A DNA stretch of 64,000 nt from Nitrospira lenta (GCA_945865525.1 CAMBDY010000009.1:1-64000); one strand, 5' to 3'. Shown: positions 1 through 8,654, counted from the stretch's first letter. Numbers and translations are program-made. The notes: generated by a model not told the origin, from the letters alone.

Positions 1-380
1 TCGCCTGGATTCGCGCGCGCAGCCAGGTCATCATCCTATCCGACACCTTCTATCAGTTCGCCGCCCCTTTCATGCGGCAGCTGGGATTCCCTGCGCTCTT
101 CTGTAACCAATTGGAGCTCGATCCCGCCGGCCGCATCATCAACTTCCATATGCGGATGCCGAACCAGAAGCAGCATGCCGTGGCGGCATTCAAATCGCTC
201 AACTTTCACGTCCTCGCCGCGGGGGATGCCTACAACGATACGGCTATGTTAGGCGAGGCCCACGCAGGCTTCTTCTTCTGTCCCCCGGACCACCTGCCCA
301 AGGAGTTCCCGCAATTTCCTGTGACGAAGACGTACGAGGAACTCCAAGCGCGCTTCGCAGAGGCGGGGGGGCTCCCCTAG
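1..380 (+). CDS. thrH: ThrH-type phosphoserine phosphatase / homoserine phosphotransferase, 3' part
   Basis: The 5' end lies outside the window. The reading frame runs from base 3 and gives about 125 codons to a TAG stop. The start of the visible part (RSQVIILSDTFYQF, then FMRQLGFPALFCN) matches the ThrH branch of the HAD superfamily, and GDAYNDTAML is the HAD motif IV that holds the metal-binding acidic residues. ThrH proteins dephosphorylate phosphoserine and can pass the phosphate to homoserine, so they link serine and threonine synthesis in the cytoplasm. The gene converges on recQ with about 30 bases between stops. The homoserine activity is inferred from the family. It matters here because the threonine operon at 22-30 kb has no ThrB. 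Confidence 0.85.
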   Translation, partial: AWIRARSQVIILSDTFYQFAAPFMRQLGFPALFCNQLELDPAGRIINFHMRMPNQKQHAVAAFKSLNFHVLAAGDAYNDTAMLGEAHAGFFFCPPDHLPKEFPQFPVTKTYEELQARFAEAGGLP

Positions 381-410
381 CGAACCGCCCTGACGGGGAC
401 CGCATGATCG

Positions 411-2348
411 CTATCGCGCCCCGTTCACCACGGCTAAGACCCGCCGGCCATAGCGTTCCGCCTGCAGCGCACCGATCCCTGGGACGTCTAACAGCGCCGC
501 CGGCGTCGCGGGCAGATGGCGGGCGAGGGCCTTTAACGTCTTATCCGGAAAGATCACACTCGGCGCAACCGCCTCGTCCTCGGCCAGCTCCGTGCGGAGC
601 TGCTTCAGCTGGTCCAACACGTGCGGGTCGACCGGTCCGGTTGATCGTGCAGCCACGGGCCCTGACGGGGCACGAGCGCGCGGCGGCGCCGGCGCCTTGC
701 GCGGGCGCCCCTCCACGACGTTTAGCAGAACGGGGCCAGCCCCCTGCAAGACCGCCCGCCCGTGGCTCGTCACATCAATCGTCGGATACTCCACCCCGTC
801 GATCTGCAGATAGCCTGACTCGATCAGCCCCTTCACGAGGTGCGTCACCGAGGCCTTCGAATGCGCCCGGCAGGCCCCGTACGTCGGACAGCGGTCCCCG
901 CCAAAAGCTAGGAGCGCGTTTGCGCGGCTGCCTCGGAGCACCTCGACAATACGGCTCACCCCAACCCGTCCGCCGCACCAGGAAACCGTCGCCAAAACCG
1001 CCGTGGCACACGCCGACTCCTCATCGGGAACCACCGGCCTCGCGCGCGGCATCAGTCCGACACACCGATCGCAGAGGCCGCAGGGGCCCAGGGCCCGCCC
1101 GGCGTCATCGCTGAAATACTCAAGAATCGCGAGCTGCCGGCAGGTCGAGGTGGACACGTATCCCCGCATCTCATGGAGGAGGGTGCGCATCCTCGCGGCC
1201 CGATCCGCGCCGTCGGGATCCTGGGCCGCCAGGTGAATGAAATACTCCTGCGTGGCCAGATCCCGCTCATGAAACAACAACACGCACGCGGCGGGCCGTC
1301 CATCGCGCCCAGCCCGCCCCACCTCTTGATAATAGGCCTCCACACTGCCGGGAATATCAAAATGTACGACCAGCCGCACATCCGACTTATCGATGCCCAT
1401 GCCAAAGGCATTCGTCGCCACCAGAATCTTCACCGTCCCCCGACGAAAGTCGTGATGCACGCGCTGCCGCTCGTCATCCGAAAGACCGGCATGGTAGGCG
1501 CCGACCGAGGCCTGCGTCTGGCCCAGCCACGCCGCCACCTCTTCGACCGCCCGACGCGTCGCGCAATAGATGAGCCCCGTCCCCTGCTCCCGCTCCCGCG
1601 TCCGCACCAGCTGCGCCAACGTCGCACGCTTCTCCTCACGGGACGCACAGAGACGGACGGACAGGGCGAGATTGGGCCGGCGGAACCCCATGACCAACGT
1701 GAACGGATCACGGAGCGCGAGACGCGTACAGAGATCGAGTTGCACACGGGTGGTGGCGGTCGCGGTCAGGGCGAGACAGGGAGGATTCGTTAAGTCCTGG
1801 CGGAGGCGGCCGATCTTGAGATAGTCCGGTCGGAAATCGTGCCCCCAGTGGGAGATGCAATGGGCTTCATCAACCACCAGCAGCGAGACCCATACGGCCC
1901 GTAGATGCTGAAGAAACGCCTCATGCTGCATCCGTTCCGGTGCCAGATAGAGCAGCTGCAGCCGCTGCTGCTGCAGGTCCTGGATCACCCGATGCTTGGC
2001 AGGCCCCGCAAGGCCGGAATGAAAAGCCGCCGCATGGACTCCGCGCTGCGTGAGGCTGGCCACCTGATCTTGCATTAAGGCGATGAGGGGCGAGAGCACA
2101 AGGGTCAACCCCGGCAGCAGGGTCGCTGGGAGCTGGTAGCACAGCGATTTTCCTTGCCCCGTCGGCATGACCGTCATCACGTCACGCCCCGCCAGCACCG
2201 CGCGCATGACCGCTTCCTGGCCAGGCCGAAACGCCGTCAAGCCGAACTGGGCCCTGAGCTGTGTGATGAGATCGTTCACGGATCGATACGTGGAATGGGA
2301 TGGTGAGGGGTCGTCGCTCAGGGGAGTATAAATGACCCCCCGCCGCAT
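411..2348 (-). CDS. recQ: ATP-dependent DNA helicase RecQ
   Basis: This is a superfamily 2 3'-5' DNA helicase of recombination and repair. From the chosen ATG the protein has 645 residues. Walker A (PTGQGKSLCYQ) lies near residue 65 and DEAH (VVDEAHCISHWGH) near 160. It also has the LALTATAT motif, the arginine-finger region QEVGRAGRDGR, the four-cysteine zinc site (CRQL...CGLCDRC) and a C-terminal HRDC domain ending in LLDVPGIGALQAERYG. E. coli RecQ has 609 residues. The ORF-track start 150 bases upstream is rejected because it reads through the porin terminator. A GTG near 2279, just before NDLITQLRAQFG, is another possible start. It seems to stand alone. Confidence 0.93.
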   Translation of the reverse strand: MRRGVIYTPLSDDPSPSHSTYRSVNDLITQLRAQFGLTAFRPGQEAVMRAVLAGRDVMTVMPTGQGKSLCYQLPATLLPGLTLVLSPLIALMQDQVASLTQRGVHAAAFHSGLAGPAKHRVIQDLQQQRLQLLYLAPERMQHEAFLQHLRAVWVSLLVVDEAHCISHWGHDFRPDYLKIGRLRQDLTNPPCLALTATATTRVQLDLCTRLALRDPFTLVMGFRRPNLALSVRLCASREEKRATLAQLVRTREREQGTGLIYCATRRAVEEVAAWLGQTQASVGAYHAGLSDDERQRVHHDFRRGTVKILVATNAFGMGIDKSDVRLVVHFDIPGSVEAYYQEVGRAGRDGRPAACVLLFHERDLATQEYFIHLAAQDPDGADRAARMRTLLHEMRGYVSTSTCRQLAILEYFSDDAGRALGPCGLCDRCVGLMPRARPVVPDEESACATAVLATVSWCGGRVGVSRIVEVLRGSRANALLAFGGDRCPTYGACRAHSKASVTHLVKGLIESGYLQIDGVEYPTIDVTSHGRAVLQGAGPVLLNVVEGRPRKAPAPPRARAPSGPVAARSTGPVDPHVLDQLKQLRTELAEDEAVAPSVIFPDKTLKALARHLPATPAALLDVPGIGALQAERYGRRVLAVVNGAR

Positions 2349-2363
2349 CGGCAACCACCGACA

Positions 2364-2402
2364 CGACAAAAAGAAACCCCGCTGGGGATCTCCCAGCGGG
2401 GC
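2364..2402 (-). terminator. Rho-independent terminator of the porin gene
   Basis: A perfect 10-bp stem, CCCCGCTGGG with CCCAGCGGGG and a short loop, is followed on the minus strand by TTTCTTTTTG. It lies about 60 bases after the porin stop and just upstream of the chosen recQ start. Confidence 0.9.
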
Positions 2403-2464
2403 GTTCTTGTATCGGCTGGGCGAGCGATCGTCTCGTCCCGAGCCTGCTGTCTTGTGCGGTCGGC

Positions 2465-4138
2465 TTAGAAGTTCAGCCAGAGCTGGGCATAGGCCCAATC
2501 CTGGTCGCGGCTCGTGCCCAAGTTCTCTGCGATATAGCCGCCTGCAAACAGGTGGCCATAGGCCGCTTGGAAGGCCAGCTTGCCATCCATGAACATGTGG
2601 GTATAGGCCACGTCCAATTCGTCACCGATGTGCTTCTTGGTGTTCCCGACCTTTGAGTAGACATACGCACCTTGACTACCCCGGTACCAGTTGTCTTCCT
2701 TATTGGCCAGATTCAAGCTGGTCCCCCAGATTTCGATATGGTCATCCTTGGTCGGCCGTGCTTGGAAGTTCACCGACGGGCTCATCATGTTCTTCCAGGC
2801 TTGGACGTCCATGTAGCCCATGTGGATGTGGTTCGTGGGAAACAAGTTTTCAAACGTGTTCGCCGATTTGCAATTTCCAACGGCCGCATTACCGGCTGAA
2901 CCGGCATTACACTGTGCGCGGCCATCGCCTGAGGCATAGTCCAAGTTCATCGCCAACCGTGGCTTCCATGACGACTGGTAATGGGTATACCCAATCCAGT
3001 TTCTGGTCGCCCACGCGTTAATAGACAGGCTCCGCTTGTCGCCATCGTAGCTTGCCGCGGTGGTGGCGTGGCTCATCTGATCACCCATCGAACCAAACTG
3101 GTACACAATTTCGTTCGTCGCATCGAAATTGCCCTTGCGCATTTCGATTCGGTTACCGACTGTGTGGCGAGTCTGATTCGAGTGCTTCGCCGTACCAATG
3201 CCCTGGCCCGCATTGTACGCTGAGCCCTGTCTGTTGATATACCCAATGTAGTAGGGCTCGATCAGGAAGCCAGGAATCGACTTGATCTGGTTATAGAAAA
3301 TGAACATGTCCGCGTCATTACCACCCATACCGGTATTGTTGCCGGTCACGTTGGCGCTGATGGAGCCCGTTGCGTTGCCCTGATTCATGTCGGTTTCCTG
3401 AGTGCGGAACCAGCCCAAGTACGTATCAAAGGCCTTGGTGCTGTAGTTCAACATAATACCGTCATGCGAGAACCCCGTATTGGCCCAATCGAAGTGGCCG
3501 AATAGGGAGTGGTTGCCGAAGATGATATACTGACGACCGGCCTTCACGCTCAAGCCCTGCACGCCCGCAAAGTTGCGGACTAACATGTAGGCGGCGCGCA
3601 CACCCACGATGCCGTGGTTCAAGGCCGGATCATTGCCGCCCGCTGCGCCAGCCACACCTTGGACGGCGCTCCCACTGTTCGTGCCCCACGTGGAGGAGTT
3701 GATGAGCTCCATGTAGAAATTCACATCCGGCGATACATCGTAGCCGATGCCCAACCGAGTCATCTGCTGCGTGAACTGATCGTTCGCCTGACCTTTGGTA
3801 CCGTTACCACCACCTTTGGCGTTACAGTTACCAACACCCGCACTAATGCTGCCGAAGCAGGTGTTATTCCGCATTTCCGGTCTCACGCGCAAGTCGGCGC
3901 GAAGCCAGAAGTTCTTCACATCAAAGTTCTTCCCGATCTTCGGATCGTAGAGTTCGTAGGCTTCCTTAATCGGCATCGCACGCGGAATGGCCGGGACGTT
4001 GGTGATCACATCACCAGCCGGCAATTCAAACGCCGCCTGCGCAGGGGCCGGCGAGAATGACAGGCCCACCGCCACGACGGCGGCACTCACGAAGGTGGTC
4101 ACGCTGGCCCACCCCATCTGTCTGTGAATACGTTGCAT
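2465..4138 (-). CDS. Outer-membrane beta-barrel porin, alginate-export-like
   Basis: The protein has 557 residues. The start is fixed by AGGAGG seven bases before ATG and by a signal peptide (basic MQRIHRQ, hydrophobic stretch, PAQA|AFEL). The mature part is rich in Gly, Asn and aromatic residues with alternating beta-strand patterns such as VNFYMELINSSTWG and SVKAGRQYIIFG. It ends in WAYAQLWLNF, and a terminal Phe is typical of barrels inserted by the Bam machinery. The pattern resembles alginate_exp-domain porins common in Nitrospira. The natural substrate cannot be read from sequence. Its own promoter, a 170-base leader and a strong terminator suggest a well-expressed single-gene unit. The extra upstream start in the ORF track is not supported. 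Confidence 0.8.
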   Translation of the reverse strand: MQRIHRQMGWASVTTFVSAAVVAVGLSFSPAPAQAAFELPAGDVITNVPAIPRAMPIKEAYELYDPKIGKNFDVKNFWLRADLRVRPEMRNNTCFGSISAGVGNCNAKGGGNGTKGQANDQFTQQMTRLGIGYDVSPDVNFYMELINSSTWGTNSGSAVQGVAGAAGGNDPALNHGIVGVRAAYMLVRNFAGVQGLSVKAGRQYIIFGNHSLFGHFDWANTGFSHDGIMLNYSTKAFDTYLGWFRTQETDMNQGNATGSISANVTGNNTGMGGNDADMFIFYNQIKSIPGFLIEPYYIGYINRQGSAYNAGQGIGTAKHSNQTRHTVGNRIEMRKGNFDATNEIVYQFGSMGDQMSHATTAASYDGDKRSLSINAWATRNWIGYTHYQSSWKPRLAMNLDYASGDGRAQCNAGSAGNAAVGNCKSANTFENLFPTNHIHMGYMDVQAWKNMMSPSVNFQARPTKDDHIEIWGTSLNLANKEDNWYRGSQGAYVYSKVGNTKKHIGDELDVAYTHMFMDGKLAFQAAYGHLFAGGYIAENLGTSRDQDWAYAQLWLNF

Positions 4139-4313
4139 ATGCGGTCCTCCTATGGATAACTGTACAGCCGTTGCCGGGGCACGTCCCGGCGCTGCGCTGT
4201 CCGACTGAACCTCTAAAATTCCCTGCATTAATGTCCTTGACCCCTGTGTTCACCCTTCATTCGAAACATCCGTGGTGCCCACGGACACGCATTAAGCGAC
4301 TCTAATTTCCCGC

Positions 4314-4342
4314 ACTATGCCTGAATCGAATCCCGATGGCAA
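4314..4342 (-). promoter_or_regulatory. Candidate sigma-70 promoter of the porin gene
   Basis: On the minus strand TTGCCA and CATAGT are separated by 17 bases. The implied transcript start is near 4307, which gives a leader of roughly 170 bases before the porin ATG. The rest of the 278-base gap between the porin and tatA holds no gene, only an A/T-rich run near 4350-4370. Confidence 0.5.
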
Positions 4343-4416
4343 GTGCTTTTTTGGGTAATTTTTTTAAGCGGTTAGGAGGCTCATCCTGTCCACGCCCCGA
4401 CCCCCACTCGCTGCGA

Positions 4417-4716
4417 CTACGCTTGAGTCGATGAGGCTAGCGAGCCCGCCTTCTGCTCCGCCTGCTCTCCAACGGCGTTAAGCTCCGTCTCGGCGTCCTT
4501 GAGCGAGGCCTGAAAATCCTGCTCGACCATCTTCACTTCCTGCTGAATCATATTTAGCTCTGGCTCCACCGACTTCCGAAGGTCTTCCGCCGTCTCCTTA
4601 AACCCCTTCACGGCTCGCCCAACCTGGCGCCCAACTTCAGGCAGCTGCTTTGGACCGAACAGTAAGAACGCAATCACGAGGATAATGAGAATTTCGCCAG
4701 CGCCCAATCCGAACAT
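4417..4716 (-). CDS. Twin-arginine translocase TatA/TatB-type subunit
   Basis: The 99-residue protein has one N-terminal membrane helix (EILIILVIAFLLFGP), the TatA/B hinge FGPKQLPEVGRQVGRAVKGFKE and a long charged amphipathic/coiled-coil tail of about 60 residues. Such proteins form the pore (TatA) or the receptor partner (TatB) of the Tat system, which exports folded proteins. It is the second of two adjacent Tat genes, 39 bases after the first. The longer acidic tail makes TatB possible, but the early FGPKQLPE is more TatA-like. No tatC is present in the window. Confidence 0.88.
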   Translation of the reverse strand: MFGLGAGEILIILVIAFLLFGPKQLPEVGRQVGRAVKGFKETAEDLRKSVEPELNMIQQEVKMVEQDFQASLKDAETELNAVGEQAEQKAGSLASSTQA

Positions 4717-4755
4717 CGTGTCATCCCGTGTGCAGTGCTCGCGGTCGACGACCGG

Positions 4756-5019
4756 CTACCCCTGCTTAATGGGCTGGACCGCGTCCACCGGCGCCGTCGT
4801 CTGCTGGGCCGCGTGGGCGAGCGGAGTCGGCGGCGCCTCGAGCGTATCGGACGGCGGCGGCGTCACGTCGATGGCATCGACCTCGTTCACGCTCTTCTTA
4901 AAGCCTTTGATCGCCTTCCCGAGCCCCTCACCCAACTGCGGAATCTTGCCGGCACCGAAGACGATCAGGACAATGATCAGAATCAGGACTAATTCCATCC
5001 ACCCGAATGATCCAAACAT
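4756..5019 (-). CDS. tatA: Twin-arginine translocase TatA-type subunit
   Basis: The 87-residue protein has an N-terminal membrane helix (MELVLILIIVLIVFGAGKIPQ), the FGAGKIP hinge, the amphipathic helix LGEGLGKAIKGFKKS and a Pro-rich tail. It would oligomerise around TatC to form the Tat conduit in the inner membrane. ATG at 5019 has GAGG six bases upstream and is preferred over the TTG one codon earlier in the ORF track. It precedes the second Tat gene, and the two are probably cotranscribed. Confidence 0.88.
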   Translation of the reverse strand: MFGSFGWMELVLILIIVLIVFGAGKIPQLGEGLGKAIKGFKKSVNEVDAIDVTPPPSDTLEAPPTPLAHAAQQTTAPVDAVQPIKQG

Positions 5020-5155
5020 CAAAAACCTCGTAATAGTCGTTATGGCCGTCCGCGTGTTCGGACCAGGCCCAGCCTGCGTTGCTCCCGAGGGGCAGGCTAG
5101 CGAAGCACACCGGATTAGTCAAGGGAAATTCCGGACGCACGGGCCCCCGGACGGG

Positions 5156-6607
5156 TCAGCGAGGCGCGACGAAGGCGTGAAAGTAATCGACGGGACTCGG
5201 GGGCGCCGTGAGGACAATCCGAAACGCGTCGGGCTCGTAGCCGATGGCTTCGAGGTCCGTCGAGGCCTGCGTCAATTCTTCTTCCGTCAGGTACGCCACC
5301 GTATCCGGCACGCCCGTCGGCTTCAGCGCCGCGACGAGCGCCTGCAGCCCGTCGCGCTCCTCCGGCGGCATCGCCAGCGCAATCGGAAAGTCCAAGCGAC
5401 GCGCGTACGGGCTCTCATACGTCGCGTTTAAGGCGCAGAGCGTCTGGAGCATCAGGCGGTCCTGTTCCCAGGGCGTCAGGTTCGGGCCGACGGACGGATG
5501 CGTGGCCATGAGGTCCATGAGGGTCAAGACGTTGGTGCCTAAACTACGCCCCACAAACTCCCGCTGGCTCTCGAGGGTCATCGGGCCGGCGCCTAACTGC
5601 GTGGCAACGGCTTCCGCCAGCGCGAAGTTGACCATGAAGCTCTGCTGACCGCCGAATTGGCTGGAGCACGGCTTCTCCGGGTCGTTCAGCACCGCCAGAT
5701 CCTCCGTACCCGCATCAAAACTGCTAAAGCCAATCGCATCGCGCGCCAGCAGACGCGTGGCCTCCTTGAGCGTGGCATAGGCCCCCAGATTCACGGGCAC
5801 AATCACCTGCTCATCGATGCGCTTAAGGAACTCCGTAATCGTCTTTCGGTAGGGCACCTCTTTCCAGGCGACCGTCCGGTACTCTCGCTCCCACACCAAA
5901 TCGTCGAGAAACGGCGGGAACTGCGTGAGCGTTGCCATATCCAGAGCCTCGAAGGCCCGCACAAAGGTCGCCCAATCGGTAATTTTCGCGTGCAGGGCTT
6001 CGCTCAAATTCGGCCGCAGAAACTCTTCTTCGAGCTCCTGCCCCTGACGCGACAGCAGCTTCGTCGGGAGATCGTTCCACAATTCGTTGCAGATGAGGCG
6101 ATCCACGCTCCCGTCGGCGACGCCGTCGAGCCCGTCTACGGTCCCGCGATGGGTTGCAACCTGGCCACGATGCGGCGCGAGTAAGGGATGGGCCACGGCG
6201 GCATCGAGCACCGACTGCTCCCGATCGACGAGGACATATCGAACGCGAGGATAGATCGTGCCCGCGGTATCAAGGACTTTCAGATGGCTCAAGAAACAAG
6301 CGGCAAGATTGCCGTTGCCCGGGCCCCATTCCATCACCGTCAAGGGGGAGGTTGGGGGTCGGGCGGGCGTCGAGGCCGCACCGGACTCGGTGCGCCCCCG
6401 TGCCTTCTCACGCGTCACAACTTTTTCAAAATAGTCCGCGGCCAGTGCATGGGCGAGCCGGTAGTCCGCCGAGGCAAAGGTTTGGTAAAAGCTGCGGATC
6501 TGCTCGCCCCGAACGCGATAGAAGAGCGTATTGATGTGGACCTGCCACTGATCGACCGGCTTATAGTCGCCAATGAGCTGCGGTAAGGCGTCGGCGTCTT
6601 GTAACAT
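5156..6607 (-). CDS. MidA-like SAM-dependent methyltransferase
   Basis: The 483-residue protein has a glycine-rich SAM motif MEWGPGNGN at about residues 92-100, an acidic motif II YVLVDREQSVLDAA, and LICNELWNDLPTKLL near residue 170. The last matches the NEFFDALP block of the MidA family (PF02636), whose best-known members methylate an arginine of complex I subunit NDUFS2. The E-x-GPGNGN variant and the length are within that family, but the target here is unknown. The gene has its own ATG preceded at a distance by GAGG. It lies upstream of the tat genes on the same strand, about 135 bases away, so a shared transcript is possible but not shown. Confidence 0.7.
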   Translation of the reverse strand: MLQDADALPQLIGDYKPVDQWQVHINTLFYRVRGEQIRSFYQTFASADYRLAHALAADYFEKVVTREKARGRTESGAASTPARPPTSPLTVMEWGPGNGNLAACFLSHLKVLDTAGTIYPRVRYVLVDREQSVLDAAVAHPLLAPHRGQVATHRGTVDGLDGVADGSVDRLICNELWNDLPTKLLSRQGQELEEEFLRPNLSEALHAKITDWATFVRAFEALDMATLTQFPPFLDDLVWEREYRTVAWKEVPYRKTITEFLKRIDEQVIVPVNLGAYATLKEATRLLARDAIGFSSFDAGTEDLAVLNDPEKPCSSQFGGQQSFMVNFALAEAVATQLGAGPMTLESQREFVGRSLGTNVLTLMDLMATHPSVGPNLTPWEQDRLMLQTLCALNATYESPYARRLDFPIALAMPPEERDGLQALVAALKPTGVPDTVAYLTEEELTQASTDLEAIGYEPDAFRIVLTAPPSPVDYFHAFVAPR

Positions 6608-6788
6608 CCGCTAAATCCTCGGTGGAGTTTCGGCGCGAGCGTGAGCCGCGCGGAGTCTAGCAGATGGCGGGAAACCGCTGCAACGGGTGCGCTCGGAGCC
6701 GACTCCGCACACGGGCACGCGACAATCTTTCGTGGTGGCCGGCCCCCCTCGCCTTGACAGCTCCCATCGAGCCGTGTACCACAGGGTG

Positions 6789-7364
6789 ATGGCAAACAGC
6801 GTGAGACGAGCACGGCGCGGGGCGATCCTCGCCGTCATAGCCCTGGCGTGGTCTACGCTGCCCGCGCCCGTGGCCGCGGCAGTGCCGATCCCCACGACCC
6901 CGCCCCTGCCGGAGGCCCAGACGCTCCCCCAGAACGCCAGTCCCTACGACTTCAATGCTCCGCCGCAAGGGCTGTTCCTCGCCATTACTATGGCGGAAGG
7001 ATTCGACGAGGAGTTCGACGCGCGCCGAACGCACAACATCGTGGCCGTTCACCCGACCGACCGGTTCCGCTCCGACGCCCCCACCGTCTTCATCGTCTTT
7101 CATCTCCACCAGCATTATCAAGGCTTCCAGGTGTTCGGACAGCTCTTCCCGGACGCTGTGGCCGGCCTCGACCCCGCCGTGCTGATCGGACAAGATGCCG
7201 TGCACGTCGCGCTCGAAGATGAAAGCGGCTACCTCGCCCTCTCCCCGCCGCAGACCCGATGGCCGCCCGGCCGATACCGCGTAGAAATTCACGTGGGCGA
7301 AGCGGTCAATGCGATGAGCCTAATCGGCACGATGCGGTTTACGATCGATGACGGACCCCCGTGA
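6789..7364 (+). CDS. Secreted protein of unknown function
   Basis: The 191-residue protein begins with a signal peptide (MANSVRRARR, hydrophobic ILAVIALAWSTLPAPVAA, cleavage near AAA|VPIP). The mature domain, about 155 residues, is predominantly beta-like: TVFIVFHLHQHYQG, DAVHVALEDESGYLALSPP, RYRVEIHVGEA, GTMRFTIDDG. It contains no cysteine. The layout, ending in a RYRVEIHV...MRFTID strand pair, resembles immunoglobulin-like periplasmic domains, but no named family is recognised. The ORF-track extension upstream of the Met is rejected because it would bury the signal peptide. No clear Shine-Dalgarno site is visible. It precedes the lipid glycosylation operon, which has its own promoter. Confidence 0.65.
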   Translation: MANSVRRARRGAILAVIALAWSTLPAPVAAAVPIPTTPPLPEAQTLPQNASPYDFNAPPQGLFLAITMAEGFDEEFDARRTHNIVAVHPTDRFRSDAPTVFIVFHLHQHYQGFQVFGQLFPDAVAGLDPAVLIGQDAVHVALEDESGYLALSPPQTRWPPGRYRVEIHVGEAVNAMSLIGTMRFTIDDGPP

Positions 7365-7437
7365 TCGGTGATGCGTGAGGGGGGAAAGACTCGACCCCGC
7401 GCGTCACGAGGCCCCCGTCGCGCCGCCCGTCCAGCGT

Positions 7438-7466
7438 TTGACGCTCGTGCGGGCATTCTGTAGAAT
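7438..7466 (+). promoter_or_regulatory. Sigma-70 promoter of the GT2 operon, overlapped by a palindrome
   Basis: TTGACG and TAGAAT are separated by exactly 17 bases, placing the start near 7473, about 45 bases before the GT2 ATG. A perfect 11-bp-arm inverted repeat (GCGGGCATTCT at 7449-7459 and AGAATGCCCGC at 7462-7472) covers the spacer and the whole -10 box, as a repressor operator would. No T-run follows, so a terminator is unlikely. Confidence 0.65.
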
Positions 7467-7516
7467 GCCCGCGTGATGCTGTGGCCCCCCTTCGGCGTTA
7501 GGAATAGTAACCCCGC

Positions 7517-8278
7517 ATGACCGTGCCATCCCAGCCATGGGCGTCCGTCATCGTCCCCATCAAGGACGAGCGTGACAACCTCGTGCCCTTAACGGAGCAA
7601 TTACTCACGGCCCTCAAGGCCTGCGACGAATCGCGCACGGCACCCTTCGAAATTCTGTTCATCGACGACGGCAGCACAGACGGCAGTGCGACCCTGCTCG
7701 ATCGGCTGGCTGCAGACCATCCGCCCGTGCGCGTCGTGCACTTCGATCGCAACTATGGCCAATCCTCAGCCTTCGATGCAGGCTTTAAACAGGCGACCGG
7801 CGCGCTCGTCATCACCATCGACGGCGACCTCCAGAACGACCCAGCCGATATCGGCACCTTGCTGCCCTACACGCGCACCTTCGACCTCGTCTGCGGGTGG
7901 CGCACCACCCGGCATGACAGTCTCGTGCGCACACTGTCCTCGAAAATTGCCAACGCCGTGCGGAGCGCGGTCACGGGCGACCAGGTGCACGACACCGGCT
8001 GCTCACTGAAAATCTTCCGCCGCCCCGTCGTGGAGCGGCTGCAGCTGTTCAACGGCATGCATCGCTTTTTCCCCGCCCTCGCGCTGCTGTATGGGTTCAC
8101 CGTCACCGAAGTGCCCGTGCGCCACTACGCGCGCACGCACGGCCAGTCCAAGTACGGTCTCGGCAACCGCCTCTTCACAAGCCTCTACGATCTGATCGCG
8201 GTGTGCTGGATGCAGCAGCGCGTGCTGCGCTACCGCATCACGAATGGCCCCGAAACGCGAGACAAGGGGGGAGTATGA
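7517..8278 (+). CDS. Family 2 glycosyltransferase, polyprenyl-phosphate sugar synthase type
   Basis: The 253-residue protein has a GT-A fold. The nucleotide-binding start is ASVIVPIKDERDNL, followed by FIDDGSTDGS, the DNYGQSSA-like segment FDRNYGQSSAFDAG and the metal-binding ITIDGDLQNDP (DXD-type). These are hallmarks of ArnC / dolichyl-phosphate-mannose synthases, which charge undecaprenyl phosphate with a sugar at the cytoplasmic face. It lacks the two C-terminal membrane helices of E. coli ArnC, so it resembles short DPM1-type enzymes. It is first in a three-gene unit with a LpxB-N-like membrane protein and an ArnT-like transferase that would use the lipid-linked sugar. The sugar donated is not deducible. 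Confidence 0.88.
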   Translation: MTVPSQPWASVIVPIKDERDNLVPLTEQLLTALKACDESRTAPFEILFIDDGSTDGSATLLDRLAADHPPVRVVHFDRNYGQSSAFDAGFKQATGALVITIDGDLQNDPADIGTLLPYTRTFDLVCGWRTTRHDSLVRTLSSKIANAVRSAVTGDQVHDTGCSLKIFRRPVVERLQLFNGMHRFFPALALLYGFTVTEVPVRHYARTHGQSKYGLGNRLFTSLYDLIAVCWMQQRVLRYRITNGPETRDKGGV

Positions 8279-8366
8279 ACGCCACAGACGTGACGAGGTT
8301 GACGCCGCATGCCTTCGGGCGAGGCCTCCCGCCGCGTGCCACGCACCACGCGGCCCCAGCCGGCCG

Positions 8367-8654
8367 ATGAGCATCGAGTATATTTGGCTCGCTATCGGAT
8401 TCCTCGGGCAAGGGCTCTTCTTTGGCCGCTGGGTCATCCAATGGATCGCCTCGGAACGAAAAGCGGAGAGCCAAATCCCCCTCGCCTTTTGGTACATGAG
8501 CCTGACCGGCGGACTCATCACCCTCGCCTATGCGATCTATCGAAAAGATCCAGTCTTCATCGCAGGACAGAGCATCGGAGCCGTCGTCTACATCCGCAAC
8601 CTGATTCTCATCGCGCGGGCCAGCGCAGCCGGCCCGGGACCCGGTGATCGGTGA
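8367..8654 (+). CDS. Small membrane protein with LpxB N-terminal-like domain
   Basis: The 95-residue protein matches the lipid-A-disaccharide synthase N-terminal-like family (PF07578). It shows YIWLAIGFLGQGLFFGRWVIQWIASERK, with the typical FxxRWxxQWxxSE pattern, then FWYMSLTGGLITLAYAIYRKDPVFIAGQ and YIRNLILI. Three short membrane helices are apparent. Such proteins are found with GT2 and PMT-type transferases. A role in moving or handling the lipid-linked sugar has been suggested but is unproven. ATG at 8367 is chosen because the family starts there; the upstream ORF-track extension is unrelated in composition. Its TGA overlaps the ATG of the next gene by one base, which implies translational coupling. 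Confidence 0.85.
   Translation: MSIEYIWLAIGFLGQGLFFGRWVIQWIASERKAESQIPLAFWYMSLTGGLITLAYAIYRKDPVFIAGQSIGAVVYIRNLILIARASAAGPGPGDR

Noticed and set aside
404-1114. 236-codon plus-strand ORF
   Set aside because: It is antisense to recQ, Pro/Arg/Ser-rich, and has no ribosome site or family match; a GC-rich shadow frame.
1173-1793. 206-codon plus-strand ORF
   Set aside because: Antisense shadow of the recQ helicase domain.
2349-2498. Upstream extension of recQ
   Set aside because: It spans the porin terminator and lacks family similarity.
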